The position numbers and the translations under genes were made by a program. This document shows, one piece after another, positions 17,788 to 26,177 of a stretch of DNA of 64,000 nucleotides. The stretch spans positions 1 to 64,000 of the forward strand of contig NZ_JAAMOW010000012.1 in NCBI RefSeq assembly GCF_011067135.1, given 5' to 3'. The notes under the pieces are model-generated. The model was given only the letters and a program-made list of their open reading frames with translations. It ran no database searches and was not told the DNA's origin. This DNA comes from Solimonas terrae (GTDB taxonomy: Bacteria; Pseudomonadota; Gammaproteobacteria; Nevskiales; Nevskiaceae). Every line of letters starts with the position of its first letter. The first letter of the stretch is position 1.

Positions 17788-18858
17788 TCACGGATTCTGC
17801 GGTGTCGGCACGGCCACGCGCCATTCGCGCAGGGCGTGTGTCGCGCCTTCCTGAACCTGCTTGAGCCGTTCGTAAAGTCGCGCGGCCAGGCCGGTATCGC
17901 GGAAACGGATCGCGGTCGTGCCATCGCTGATCTCGCTGATCGTGACCAGGCGCGCCGCGGTGCCGACGCCGAACGCGGTGCCGAGCTGACCGGCCATGCC
18001 GGCCGCGGCGAGTTCGTCGAGCGTGATGCGATGTTCGGATACGCGCACGCCATCGGCGTGCAGCAGGCGCAGCACGGAGTCGCGGGTGATGCCGGCGAGG
18101 ATGGTGCCGTCCAGCGGCGGCGTCACGACTTCATCGCCGATCTGCACGAACAGGTTCATGGTGCCGGCCTCGGCGATTTCGCGATGCGTCAGTGCGTCGA
18201 GCCAGACCACGTCGTCGAAACCGTTGGCGCGCGCGCGCATCTGGCCGGCAAGGCCGGCTGCATAGTTGCCACCGGTCTTGGCGGCGCCCAGACCACCGGG
18301 CGCGGCACGGATCAGTTCGGTTTCCGCCCACAGGCGCTGCGACTTCGGCAGCGGATCGGAGCACGGCGTGACGGCGACCGCGAGACGATGCCGCGTCGCC
18401 GGGCGAAAGCCCAGGGCGTCCTCTTCGGCGTACAGCGTCGGGCGCAGATACAGCGAGCCGCGACCGAACGGCGGCACGTAACGCGCGTGGACCTGCACCG
18501 CCAGCTGGCACAGCGTCATGAACACTTCTTCCGGCGGTTCCGGCATCACCAGCCGCTGCGCGCTCTGCTGCAGGCGACGGGCGTGGTCGCGCGGCCGGAA
18601 CAGGTGGATGCGGCCGTCCGCATCACGGTAGGCCTTCAGGCCCTCGAATACCGAGAAGCCGTATTGCAGGCCGCCGCCGGCAACCGGCACGCTCAGGGCG
18701 CTGCGCGCGCTGACGGTCGGCGCGTGCCAGCCGCTGTCCTCGCCATGTTGCGCGTGCGCGAGATAGGGGCCGAGGATACGGCCGAAACCGAGGGCTTCCG
18801 GTTCCGGCCAGTCGGCCGGCAAGGGCGCTTCGTAAAGCCCGGTTGGAGGTGTGTGCAT
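17788..18858 (-). CDS. ilvE: Branched-chain amino acid aminotransferase
   Basis: A 356-residue fold-type IV PLP aminotransferase catalysing the last step of leucine, isoleucine and valine synthesis. The length and N-terminal segment (FGRILGPYLAHAQHGEDSGW) fit the eukaryote-like BCAT group (EC 2.6.1.42). The PLP lysine lies in LGAAKTGGNYAAG, and EAGTMNLFVQIGDEVVTPPLDGTI, seen in two parts, is the conserved cofactor-phosphate and active-site region. ATG at 18858 is the family-consistent start; the open frame runs on to 19584 but overlaps ilvG and is not coding there. It lies 188 bases downstream of ilvG and is probably cotranscribed from the attenuated ilv promoter. Confidence 0.94.
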   Translation of the reverse strand: MHTPPTGLYEAPLPADWPEPEALGFGRILGPYLAHAQHGEDSGWHAPTVSARSALSVPVAGGGLQYGFSVFEGLKAYRDADGRIHLFRPRDHARRLQQSAQRLVMPEPPEEVFMTLCQLAVQVHARYVPPFGRGSLYLRPTLYAEEDALGFRPATRHRLAVAVTPCSDPLPKSQRLWAETELIRAAPGGLGAAKTGGNYAAGLAGQMRARANGFDDVVWLDALTHREIAEAGTMNLFVQIGDEVVTPPLDGTILAGITRDSVLRLLHADGVRVSEHRITLDELAAAGMAGQLGTAFGVGTAARLVTISEISDGTTAIRFRDTGLAARLYERLKQVQEGATHALREWRVAVPTPQNP

Positions 18859-19046
18859 CGTCGGATTCCGTTGTGCGTTGGCAAGATTAGCGAATCGGGA
18901 TGAAGGTTTCTCTTCGGCGTGGCTGCGCGGCGACCGAGGCCTGTCGACGTTATGGACGATCGCTGCGTTGCTGCCCGGAATGGCGCCAGGCAAGGCGCGA
19001 ACCGCAGCACTCCGTCGCAGCGATTGCCATGGCGTCAACGGAGGCC

Positions 19047-20762
19047 CTAGCCGAGCGCCTCGACATTGGCGCCACCCGGGACCACCACCGGCAGCACCAT
19101 TTCTTCGACGGCAATCGGCGCACGGATCAGCATCGGTCCGGGCTGCGCGAACGCGCTGCGCAGGGCCTGCAGCGGATCGCGCGCGAAGCCGAGATCGATG
19201 GCGGGCACGCCGAAGGCCTCGGCGACCGCGCAGCAGGATGGCGGGTGACGATACAGCGAAGCGCTGTAGCGTCCGTCCCAGAACTGGTTCTGCTGCTGGC
19301 GCACCATGCCCAGCGCGCCATTGTCCATGACGATGATCTTCACGTTCGCTTGGAGTTCGGCCAGCGTGGCGAGTTCCTGCACGCTCATCATCAGGCTGCC
19401 ATCGCCGGAAAAGCAGATCGCACCGGCCTGCGGGTTCACCAGCGCCGCGCCGATCGCGGCGGGCACGCCGAAGCCCATGGTGCCGAGTCCGCCGGAGGTC
19501 AGCCAGCGGTGCGGCGTGGAGAGGGAATCCGCCATCGTTTCGCCCGTCGCCCGGTGTGTCAGCGGATAGCTTTGTGCGACCCACATCTGGTGCTGGCCGA
19601 CGTCGGTCGTGATCGCGGCATCCGGATCGGCGATCGCGGCGACTGCGCGCATCAGTCCGTGCGGCTTGCGCGGATCGTCGGCACCCGGCCGCGGCATCGG
19701 CGATTCGCGGTGCAGGCTGCCGACGCGTGCGAGCCAGTCGGTGCGCAGTTGCGGCGTCACCGCCTTGATCAGCGCGCGCAGCGCGGCGCCGGCATCGGCT
19801 TCGATCGCCAGTTGCGGCTTGCGCAGCTTGCCGAGTTCACGGCGGTCGGCGTCGATGTGAATCACCCTGGCGTTTGGCGCGAAGCGATCGAGGCGGCCGG
19901 TCGCGCGATCGTCGAAACGACAGCCGATCGCGATCAGCAGATCGCATTCGTCGATCACGCGGTTGGTGTAGCGCGCGCCATGCAGGCCGAGCATGCCGAG
20001 CGCCAGCGGATGGTCCGGTGGCATCGTGCCGAGCGCCATCAACGTGGTCGTGGTCGGCAGACCGGCGCGTTCGGCGAAGGTCTGCGCCAGATGCTGAGCG
20101 CGCGCCTGCACCACGCCGCCGCCCAGATACAGCACAGGACGCCGCGCCCGCGCGATCATCGCCGCAGCGCGGGCAATGGCGTCGGCGCCCGGCTCTCCGG
20201 CGCGTGCCACGGCGCACGGCAGCGGCAGCTTGTCGAGCTGCAACGCCTCCGTCTGCACATCCTTCGGCAGTTCGATCAGCACCGGTCCCGGTCGGCCGCT
20301 TTCGGCGATGCGGAAGGCTTCCGGCAACAAATGCACGAGATCCGCGGCGGCGCGCAACTCGAAATGCGCCTTGGTGATCGAGTCGACAATGTGGCCCGTG
20401 CGCACCTCCTGGAAGGCGTCGCTGCCGATCAGTGCCCGCGGCACCTGCCCGGCGAAGCAGACCAGCGGCACCGAATCGGCCTTGGCATCGGCCAGCGCGG
20501 TCACGGTATTGGTCAGCCCCGGCCCGGAGGTCGCGAGGCAGACACCGGCATGGCCGCTGACGCGGGCGATGCCTTGCGCGATGAAGCCGGCACCCTGCTC
20601 ATGGCGCGCGAGTACATGTGTCAGGCGCGAGTCGGCGAGCGCGCGATACAGCGGCAGCAGCGCGCCGCCGGGAATGCCGGCAACGATGCCCGCCGACGCG
20701 CCGAGCGCGTCCATGCGGGCTTCGAGAAAACGGGTGATCAGGTTTGCACCGTTGATGTCCAT
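19047..20762 (-). CDS. ilvG: Acetolactate synthase large subunit (ThDP enzyme)
   Basis: A 571-residue thiamine-diphosphate enzyme joining two pyruvates, or pyruvate and 2-oxobutyrate, at the committed step of Val/Leu/Ile synthesis. The N-terminal domain contains the catalytic Glu in ARHEQGAGFIAQG and the CLATSGPGLTN motif; the C-terminal domain has the ThDP/Mg motif GDGSLMMSVQELATLAELQ ending in VIVMDN-like IIVMDN. It follows a leader peptide and attenuator, so expression is tied to charged Leu/Val tRNA. No small regulatory subunit gene (ilvM/ilvN) fits in the 188 bases before ilvE. The subunit may be elsewhere, or this paralogue may work alone. Confidence 0.92.
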   Translation of the reverse strand: MDINGANLITRFLEARMDALGASAGIVAGIPGGALLPLYRALADSRLTHVLARHEQGAGFIAQGIARVSGHAGVCLATSGPGLTNTVTALADAKADSVPLVCFAGQVPRALIGSDAFQEVRTGHIVDSITKAHFELRAAADLVHLLPEAFRIAESGRPGPVLIELPKDVQTEALQLDKLPLPCAVARAGEPGADAIARAAAMIARARRPVLYLGGGVVQARAQHLAQTFAERAGLPTTTTLMALGTMPPDHPLALGMLGLHGARYTNRVIDECDLLIAIGCRFDDRATGRLDRFAPNARVIHIDADRRELGKLRKPQLAIEADAGAALRALIKAVTPQLRTDWLARVGSLHRESPMPRPGADDPRKPHGLMRAVAAIADPDAAITTDVGQHQMWVAQSYPLTHRATGETMADSLSTPHRWLTSGGLGTMGFGVPAAIGAALVNPQAGAICFSGDGSLMMSVQELATLAELQANVKIIVMDNGALGMVRQQQNQFWDGRYSASLYRHPPSCCAVAEAFGVPAIDLGFARDPLQALRSAFAQPGPMLIRAPIAVEEMVLPVVVPGGANVEALG

Positions 20763-20821
20763 GTCGGTTCCGTGTGAATGGCGGAAACCCTTGGAGGCGA
20801 TGGACCGGTGGCGAACCCTCA

Positions 20822-20862
20822 GAAAACAGAAAACCCCCGCCGGTCGTGTGCGCCGGCGGGGG
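20822..20862 (-). terminator. ilvG attenuator (Rho-independent terminator)
   Basis: Read on the minus strand, CCCCCGCCGG (complement of 20853-20862) pairs perfectly with CCGGCGGGGG (complement of 20834-20843) around a nine-base loop and is followed by TTTTCTGTTTTCT. The hairpin lies 20 bases after the stop codon of a Leu/Val-rich leader peptide and about 60 bases before the ilvG start, the position of a transcription attenuator. Stalling in the leader should favour an antiterminator; I did not define the alternative pairing exactly. Confidence 0.88.
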
Positions 20863-20882
20863 TTCTTGATGTCGAACAGCCC

Positions 20883-20945
20883 CTACGGCGCGTCGCTAAC
20901 GACGACCGCTACAACGAGAAGGGCGAGCTGCTTGAACAGGTTCAT
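20883..20945 (-). CDS. ilvL: ilv operon leader peptide
   Basis: A 20-residue peptide, MNLFKQLALLVVAVVVSDAP, starting with ATG at 20945 and ending 20 bases before the attenuator stem. Ten consecutive codons, residues 7-16, are Leu, Ala or Val (three Leu, five Val, two Ala), with no Ile codon. This matches leader peptides of branched-chain amino acid operons, where ribosome stalling at Leu/Val codons under low charged tRNA prevents termination. A longer open frame upstream of this ATG exists but is not needed. Too short for routine gene prediction, so it may be missing from automated annotation. Confidence 0.85.
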   Translation of the reverse strand: MNLFKQLALLVVAVVVSDAP

Positions 20946-20973
20946 TGCTTTGGTTTTGCGAAAAAGCGCCGCG

Positions 20974-21003
20974 AGTCTAGCGGGATGGATCGTCCGTGCG
21001 CAA
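20974..21003 (-). promoter_or_regulatory. Candidate sigma-70 promoter for the ilv leader
   Basis: On the minus strand, TTGCGC (complement of 20998-21003) and TAGACT (complement of 20974-20979) are separated by 18 bases and lie about 30 bases upstream of the leader peptide ATG. Each hexamer matches consensus at four of six positions. Confidence 0.4.
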
Positions 21004-21045
21004 GTCGCGAGCACCGCCCGCGCGCGAGATGTCGAGCGCAGCAGC

Positions 21046-21435
21046 TTATCGTGCGTTCCGCTCGATGAATTCGATCTTGTAGCCATCCGGATCTTCAACG
21101 AAGGCAATCACGGTCGTGCCGTGCTTCATCGGCCCGGCTTCGCGCGTGACCTTGCCGCCCCGCTGGCGCACGAGATCGCAGGTTTGCGCGGCGTTGTCGA
21201 CTTCCAGTGCGATGTGACCGTACGCGGTGCCGAGTTCATAGCGATCGGTGCCCCAGTTGTAGGTCAACTCGATCACCGCACCCTCGGCCTCGCTCTGATA
21301 GCCGACGAACGCGAGCGTGAACTTGCCTTCCGGATAGTCCTGGCGGCGCAGCACTTTCATGCCGAGCACGTCGCGATAGAACGCGATCGAGCGATCGAGG
21401 TCGCCGACGCGAAGCATGGTGTGAAGAACGCGCAT
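21046..21435 (-). CDS. gloA: Lactoylglutathione lyase (glyoxalase I)
   Basis: A 129-residue enzyme converting the methylglyoxal-glutathione hemithioacetal to S-lactoylglutathione. The start [20 protein letters not shown] at 21435 supplies metal ligand His5; the other ligands are expected in the segment ending VIELTYNW, in [11 protein letters not shown], and at the Glu of YKIEFIER at the C-terminus. This pattern and length match the nickel-type bacterial GloA. An open frame continues upstream to 21561 but has no family similarity. It is a single gene between the ilv leader region and the DUF2884 gene. Confidence 0.94.
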   Translation of the reverse strand: MRVLHTMLRVGDLDRSIAFYRDVLGMKVLRRQDYPEGKFTLAFVGYQSEAEGAVIELTYNWGTDRYELGTAYGHIALEVDNAAQTCDLVRQRGGKVTREAGPMKHGTTVIAFVEDPDGYKIEFIERNAR

Positions 21436-21514
21436 GGGGACTCCCGAAAGGAAAGGGCGCCAAAGTGCCAGCGCGCCCCCGGGAGTGCAAGCCTGGTCCG
21501 TGCCGCGGCCCCGC

Positions 21515-22282
21515 TCAGAACGACAGCGTGAAGCCGTGCCGATGTGCGTGCGCATCGCCACCGGCGTCGTGCTGGGTGATGGCGTCGATGCCGATCAGCG
21601 GCTCCAGTGCGTCGAGCCGCGCGAACTCCTCGCACAGCGGTTCTGCACGCGCCTCGAGCGCGTCCGCCTTCGGCTGGATGCGCTGTTCGACGAGGCGCTC
21701 GGTTGCATCGGCGCGCGCTTCGATGCGGCCCGGATGGATCAATGCAGTGAATACCAGCGACGTCACGCTGCCGCTGATGTCGGCCGCGAAGTCTTCGGCC
21801 ATGTCGGAAATCTCGGCGTCGAGCTCGTTGTCGTCGCCATATGCACCGAGGCGGTCGCGCCGCAGTTCACGGCCGTTGAAGCGCGCGTGGATCTTCTCGC
21901 CGAGTTTCTCGCTGCGGCGCTCGTACTTGTGCAGATCGTCGGGATCGTTGCCCAGTGCGGCGAAGGTCATCGTCATCGCTTCCAGGCCGAGCATCGCGCC
22001 ATCGAGAGCGATGCCGCTGACCTGCGGCACCAGGCTCTGCATGCCGCGCCGATAGTCGGCCACCGCGGCGTGCTGCCGGGCGTCGAGACGGACCTCGCGG
22101 CCATCGTGGATCAGGCGGTCGCCTTCCAGACGGTAGACGCCGTCGTCACCGCGCAGCTCGACAGCGTCGCCGTCGAGGGCGACATCGGCACGCAGGCCAC
22201 AGTGACATTCGCGGTCCGCCGCTCTCGCGCTCAGCGGCAGCAGGGCGGCCACGAAAATGGTGACGATCAGTGGCTTGTACAT
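21515..22282 (-). CDS. Exported DUF2884 (YggN-like) protein
   Basis: A 255-residue protein with a signal peptide ([21 protein letters not shown], likely cleaved before ADRECHC). The [18 protein letters not shown] start, the long acidic helical centre rich in Asp/Glu, and the overall length match the DUF2884/YggN family of periplasmic proteins of unknown function. The ATG at 22282 was chosen for the signal peptide; the frame upstream passes through a REP palindrome and is not coding. The C-terminus [14 protein letters not shown] is His-rich and might bind metal, which is a guess. Confidence 0.75.
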   Translation of the reverse strand: MYKPLIVTIFVAALLPLSARAADRECHCGLRADVALDGDAVELRGDDGVYRLEGDRLIHDGREVRLDARQHAAVADYRRGMQSLVPQVSGIALDGAMLGLEAMTMTFAALGNDPDDLHKYERRSEKLGEKIHARFNGRELRRDRLGAYGDDNELDAEISDMAEDFAADISGSVTSLVFTALIHPGRIEARADATERLVEQRIQPKADALEARAEPLCEEFARLDALEPLIGIDAITQHDAGGDAHAHRHGFTLSF

Positions 22283-22460
22283 GCGAGGGGCTCCCGGTTT
22301 TTGAATCTGTGCCGGGAGTGGAGCAAGGCCTTTGCCAGGTTTCGAGCCTTTTTGAATCAAAGCCTTACGGAATCTGTCGATTCCGAAGTGGCGAGAATGG
22401 CGAAGCGTTTGGTCGCCCTCGCTGGAAATCGGCGAGCAATCGCAGCCGGCTTGCGTGTCT

Positions 22461-22527
22461 GCAGGCGCGGCGCGAGTCGCGAACCCTGCCTGGGTTCGAA
22501 AAGCTTTCGCGACTCGCGTCGCTCCCA
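22461..22527. repeat. REP-type inverted repeat pair
   Basis: The arm 22461-22483 (core GCGCGAGTCGCGAA) is complementary to 22506-22527 (TTCGCGACTCGCGTCGCTCC). Read from the minus strand the second arm gives GGGAGCGACGCGAGTCGCGAA, the well-known GGGAGCGAC...GTCGCG REP motif of pseudomonads and xanthomonads. It lies between the DUF2884 gene and the saccharopine-dehydrogenase-like gene; a related pair occurs at 41126-41187. Confidence 0.8.
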
Positions 22528-22544
22528 CAAAAACGACGAGTCGT

Positions 22545-23594
22545 CTAGCTGATCTGCAAGGGTCCGGAGCCCGGCAGTTTCTGTACGAGGTCGGCACCGC
22601 ACAGTTTCGATGGGGTGTAGCTGCCGCCGGCCGGACGGTGTTCGCGGAGAAAATCGACGACCGCCAGCGAGCCGGTGACGGTCAGCGCATAGCCGTTGGC
22701 AACCCGGATTCTTGCGGTCCGCGTGACGCCCGCGGCGTTGCGGACTTCGCCCCAGACGTGGGTCACGAGCTTGGCGCGTTGCGACTCGCTGGGTCCTTTC
22801 ACGGTTTTGGCGATACGGTTCTTCATCAGGCGCTGGACCGGCGCCAGACCGAGCAGCCAGCGAAAGTAGTTGGCACGTCTGGCATTGGCGATCATCGCCG
22901 GCGAGCCGGGAATGAAGACCTCGATGTTCGGGATGCCGGTGCTTGCGTACGCGGTCGAGACGTCGCCCCAGGGAATCGTCATCGCCAGCTTCTCGCCGTC
23001 GCCGAAGTCGATCTTGCGGACGTGGTAGGCCAGCGGCACCGCGCGGATCTTGCCGTTCTCGCGAACCTTGCCGCCCTGCGCCAGACCTTCGACCGAGGTT
23101 TTCGCCGTGCCCGGTGAAAAGCCCGAACGCGAATCGAAGCCGAGCACCAGATGTGTCGCGTCTGGCAGCGCCGCCTTCAGCGAGGCCGCGACGCAATCGG
23201 TCGGGATCACGTCGAAGCCGACACCAGGGCAGACCACGACGCCGGCCTGTTGCGCGCGCGCGTTCTGCGCCTGCGCATGTTCGAACACCGAAATCTCGCC
23301 GGTGATGTCGAGATAGTGCGCCTTGGCCTGCAGACAGGCCTCGATCATCGGCGCGCTGGTGGCCGAGAACGGGCCGGCGCAATGCAGGACCAGCTCGATG
23401 CCCTGCAGGCCCTTGGCCAGCTGCCCGGCATCGTCGAGTCCGAACGCGCGCGACTCGAGTTTCAGTTCACGCGCCAGTGCCGCGAGCTTGTCGGCGTTGC
23501 GGCCGGCAAGGATCGGCGTTTGCCCGCGCTTGACCGCTTCGCGGGCAATCAGTTCGCCGGTGTAGCCGTTGGCGCCGTAGATCATCCAGTTCAT
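22545..23594 (-). CDS. Saccharopine dehydrogenase-like NAD(P)-binding protein
   Basis: A 349-residue protein with an N-terminal Rossmann fold: MIYGANGYTGELIAREAVKRG carries the GxxGxxG dinucleotide site and PILAGRNADKLAAL the next strand and helix. The family includes trans-acting enoyl reductases of mycobacterial lipid synthesis and saccharopine reductase; the sequence resembles the former group (VCPGVGFDVIPTDCVAASL is a hallmark). The start MNWMIYG at 23594 has GGAG seven bases upstream, better than ATGs at 23600 and 23606. It is the last of seven minus-strand genes apparently concerned with lipid or acyl-CoA metabolism; the substrate is unknown. Confidence 0.85.
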   Translation of the reverse strand: MNWMIYGANGYTGELIAREAVKRGQTPILAGRNADKLAALARELKLESRAFGLDDAGQLAKGLQGIELVLHCAGPFSATSAPMIEACLQAKAHYLDITGEISVFEHAQAQNARAQQAGVVVCPGVGFDVIPTDCVAASLKAALPDATHLVLGFDSRSGFSPGTAKTSVEGLAQGGKVRENGKIRAVPLAYHVRKIDFGDGEKLAMTIPWGDVSTAYASTGIPNIEVFIPGSPAMIANARRANYFRWLLGLAPVQRLMKNRIAKTVKGPSESQRAKLVTHVWGEVRNAAGVTRTARIRVANGYALTVTGSLAVVDFLREHRPAGGSYTPSKLCGADLVQKLPGSGPLQIS

Positions 23595-23652
23595 CGTCAT
23601 CTCCATCACGTTTGTTGCGGTCGCGCGCAGCGCGCGCTCCGGCAATTTGACA

Positions 23653-24399
23653 TCAACCCATCTTCGCGACGACGCGGAGCGGCAGATGCCGCATCGCGAA
23701 GCCGAGCGGGATCCAGGGCCAGCCCGGCACGCTGGCGTTCGCCGGTTCGCGTTCGATCGCGCGCACCAGCGCGCGGCAGCCGGTTTCCGTGTCGACCATG
23801 AACGGCGTCTTTTTCACTTTCTCGTTGATCTCCGAGCGGATGTAGCCCGGATAGATCGTGCTGACCTTGATCGGCTTGCCGAGCAGGTCGGCGCGTATGC
23901 CTTCGGCGAGCGCGGCGACGCCGGCCTTAGTCGCGGCGTAGGTCGTCAGATTGCGCGGCATGCCGCGCATGGCGCTGATCGACGAGATCATCACCAGATG
24001 ACCATCGTTCTGCGCGCGGAAGATCTCGAGGGCCGCTTCGCATTGCGCCAGCGCCGCGACGAAATTGGTTTCCGCGGTCTTGCGATTGGCGTGAAAGTAG
24101 CCGGTGCCGAGCGGCTGCCCCTTGCCGAGTCCGGCGTTGACGATGATGCGGTCCACGCGGCCGAAGTCATCGCGGAACGCGCGAAAGACTTCGAACACCT
24201 GCTCGTAGTTCAGCACATCGAGTGCGCGCAACGAGACCTTGATGTCCGGGTTGGCCGCGAGCAGCTCGGTTTTCAGTTCTTCCAGCCGTTCGGTGCGGCG
24301 CGCACACAGTGCGAGATCGTGGCCGCGACCGGCAAACTCGCGTGCCATGCCGCGGCCGAGGCCGGAGCTGGCACCTGTGATCAGGATGGTCTTGCGCAT
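23653..24399 (-). CDS. Short-chain dehydrogenase/reductase (SDR)
   Basis: A 248-residue classical SDR. The cofactor motif is TGASSGLGRGMA near residue 8, NAGLG at about 91 and the catalytic YAATK at about 155, with Ser in MISSISAM. The arginines in LCARRTERLEEL suggest NADP preference. The C-terminus is basic and hydrophobic. It lies 9 bases downstream of the histidine-phosphatase gene, probably in one transcript running from the acyl-CoA dehydrogenase at 29.1 kb. Confidence 0.9.
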   Translation of the reverse strand: MRKTILITGASSGLGRGMAREFAGRGHDLALCARRTERLEELKTELLAANPDIKVSLRALDVLNYEQVFEVFRAFRDDFGRVDRIIVNAGLGKGQPLGTGYFHANRKTAETNFVAALAQCEAALEIFRAQNDGHLVMISSISAMRGMPRNLTTYAATKAGVAALAEGIRADLLGKPIKVSTIYPGYIRSEINEKVKKTPFMVDTETGCRALVRAIEREPANASVPGWPWIPLGFAMRHLPLRVVAKMG

Positions 24400-24408
24400 G
24401 ATGAGGTC

Positions 24409-25098
24409 CTAGCGATAGGTGATGAGCGAGCTGTCGTGCTCGAAGTGCGCGTGCTCGTTGAGCGTCGACAGATAGATGCCGCGCTCGCTGTAGATCAGTT
24501 TGGTGACGGCGGCATTCGCCAGCGTCCAGTTCAGGCGGATCGCGCGCTCGCTGGACAAGCCGAGCAGATGCCGCGCGACTGCCGAGATCGGTCCGCCGGA
24601 AGTGAAGACCAGCGCCGTCTTCGAACGGCCGAGCGCAGTTTGCAGGCGCAGCGCCGCGTCTTCGCAGCGCGCGCAGAACGCAACCCAGCTCTCCGGGTAA
24701 TCGGCATCGTGTTCGCCGCCGATCCAGCGCTTCATCGCCTCCGCGAACACGTCCTGGAATGCGCGCCGCGGATTCAGCGATGCCGCCAGTTCGGCCGCCA
24801 TCACCGCCTTGTTGCGAAAGCGCGGCCGGTAGGCCTCGACCATGTTCTCGTGATCGTATTCGTTCCAGGCCGGATCTTCCTGCCAGTTCGCCGCAAGCTT
24901 CATCGCATCCAGGCAGGCCTGCGCGGTTTCGCGATGACGCAGCATGCCGCCGCAGACAACGCGGTCCGGGGTCACGCCACGCGCCGCGAGCGCGCGACCG
25001 AGTACGGTGCCCTGTTCGACGCCTCGTTTCGAGAGTTTGTCGTAGTCGCCGGCGCCGAACGACGCCTGGCCATGCCGGATCAGGTAGATCGCGCCCAT
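24409..25098 (-). CDS. Histidine phosphatase (phosphoglycerate mutase-like) family protein
   Basis: A 229-residue member of the branch-1 histidine phosphatase family. The N-terminal LIRHGQASFGAGDYDKLSKRG contains the phospho-accepting histidine in RHG, with a second arginine following. VFTSGGPISAVARHLLG replaces the usual late GHGG-type histidine motif by SGGP, where the second catalytic His is not in its common context. Its start overlaps the stop of the phosphotransferase gene at 25098. Next to a kinase-like gene and an acyl-CoA dehydrogenase it might remove phosphate from a phosphorylated intermediate, but this is inference. Confidence 0.85.
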   Translation of the reverse strand: MGAIYLIRHGQASFGAGDYDKLSKRGVEQGTVLGRALAARGVTPDRVVCGGMLRHRETAQACLDAMKLAANWQEDPAWNEYDHENMVEAYRPRFRNKAVMAAELAASLNPRRAFQDVFAEAMKRWIGGEHDADYPESWVAFCARCEDAALRLQTALGRSKTALVFTSGGPISAVARHLLGLSSERAIRLNWTLANAAVTKLIYSERGIYLSTLNEHAHFEHDSSLITYR

Positions 25099-26177
25099 CA
25101 GTTGCCCCTGCCACTTTGTTTGATCAGTTTGCGGCTGCGCCAGATCAGGTAATTGGCCAGCAGCCAGAATTGCCTGAAGGCCGGATTGCGGGTCTGCTTG
25201 TGGTGATATCGGTAGTAGATCTGCTGGATGATGACGGCGAGACGGAACAGGCCATAGACCTCGTAGAACGCCCAGTTGCCGGGGCCGAGATTCATCTTGT
25301 CGCAGTAGTACTCGACGATCTCGCGACGCGTCAGCATGCCCGGCAGATGCGTCGGCTGGCGGCGCATGCTCAGGATGAAACGATCGTCGTCCGCCTGCGC
25401 CCAGTACGCCAGCGTGGTGCCGAGTTCCATCAGTGGATCGCCGAGCGTCGCCATCTCCCAGTCGAGCACACCGATCACCTGCGTCGGATCACGGGCGTCG
25501 AAGACGATGTTGTCGAGCCGCCAGTCGTTGTGGATCACGCAGGTCGCGACATCGTCCGGCGTGTTGGCCTTGAGCCAGCGCATCACGTCGCGACCCGGCA
25601 TCACGTTCCAGGTCCGTGCCTTGTCCCAGCGATCGCACCAGCCGTCGATCTGCCGCTTCGCATAACCCTGGCCCTTGCCGAGCTTGTCGAGACCGGCGGC
25701 CCGCCAGTCGACGCGATGCAGTTCGATCAGCTTGTCGATCACGTTGACACACAACTGGCGTGCCTGTTCGGGGCCCAGTTCGACGCCCGCCGGCAGATTC
25801 CGGCGCGGGATCAGGCCGGCGATGCGGTCCATCACGTAGAACTCGCAGCCGATCACGGTCTCGTCGTGGCACAGCGCGACCATGTTGGCGACCGCCGGGT
25901 AGACCGGCTTCAGTGCCTTCTGCACTGCATACTCGCGATTCATGTCGTGCGCGGATTTGGCCTTGGTGCCGGCCGGCGGCCGACGCAGGATCAGATCGCG
26001 ATTTGCGTATTCGAGCCGATAGGTCCAGTTCGATGCGCCGCCGGCGAACTGCGTCACCGTCGGTTCGCCGTCGAGTGTCACGCCCTGGGCGCGCAGCCAA
26101 TGGCTGACGGCCGCGGCGTCGAGTTCCTCGCCGGCGCGAACGCTGCCGGCGCGATCAGTGCTGGGAGTTTCGGTCAT
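25098..26177 (-). CDS. Aminoglycoside-phosphotransferase (APH)-fold kinase, ACAD10/11 N-domain-like
   Basis: A 359-residue APH/choline-kinase-fold protein. The N-lobe has FAGGASNWTYRLEY and the ATP-binding lysine region DLILRRPPAGTKAKSAHDMN; the catalytic loop is CVIHNDWRLDNIVFD and the metal-binding Asp follows in VIGVLDWEMATLGDP. This subfamily corresponds to the N-terminal half of ACAD10/ACAD11, where the kinase phosphorylates 4-hydroxyacyl-CoA, and to LvaA of bacterial levulinate catabolism. An acyl-CoA dehydrogenase of the matching type lies two genes upstream. The ATG at 26177 overlaps the end of the hydrolase gene by 23 bases; a TTG at 26186 is less likely. It is not an antibiotic-resistance gene. 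Confidence 0.87.
   Translation of the reverse strand: MTETPSTDRAGSVRAGEELDAAAVSHWLRAQGVTLDGEPTVTQFAGGASNWTYRLEYANRDLILRRPPAGTKAKSAHDMNREYAVQKALKPVYPAVANMVALCHDETVIGCEFYVMDRIAGLIPRRNLPAGVELGPEQARQLCVNVIDKLIELHRVDWRAAGLDKLGKGQGYAKRQIDGWCDRWDKARTWNVMPGRDVMRWLKANTPDDVATCVIHNDWRLDNIVFDARDPTQVIGVLDWEMATLGDPLMELGTTLAYWAQADDDRFILSMRRQPTHLPGMLTRREIVEYYCDKMNLGPGNWAFYEVYGLFRLAVIIQQIYYRYHHKQTRNPAFRQFWLLANYLIWRSRKLIKQSGRGN

Noticed and set aside
18859-19584. Upstream extension of the ilvE frame
   Set aside because: It overlaps the C-terminal coding region of ilvG in another frame and has low-complexity Arg/Gly content; family start is at 18858.
25098-26177. Reading the APH-fold protein as an antibiotic-resistance gene
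   Set aside because: Its motifs and operon match the ACAD10/11 kinase branch, not aminoglycoside kinases.
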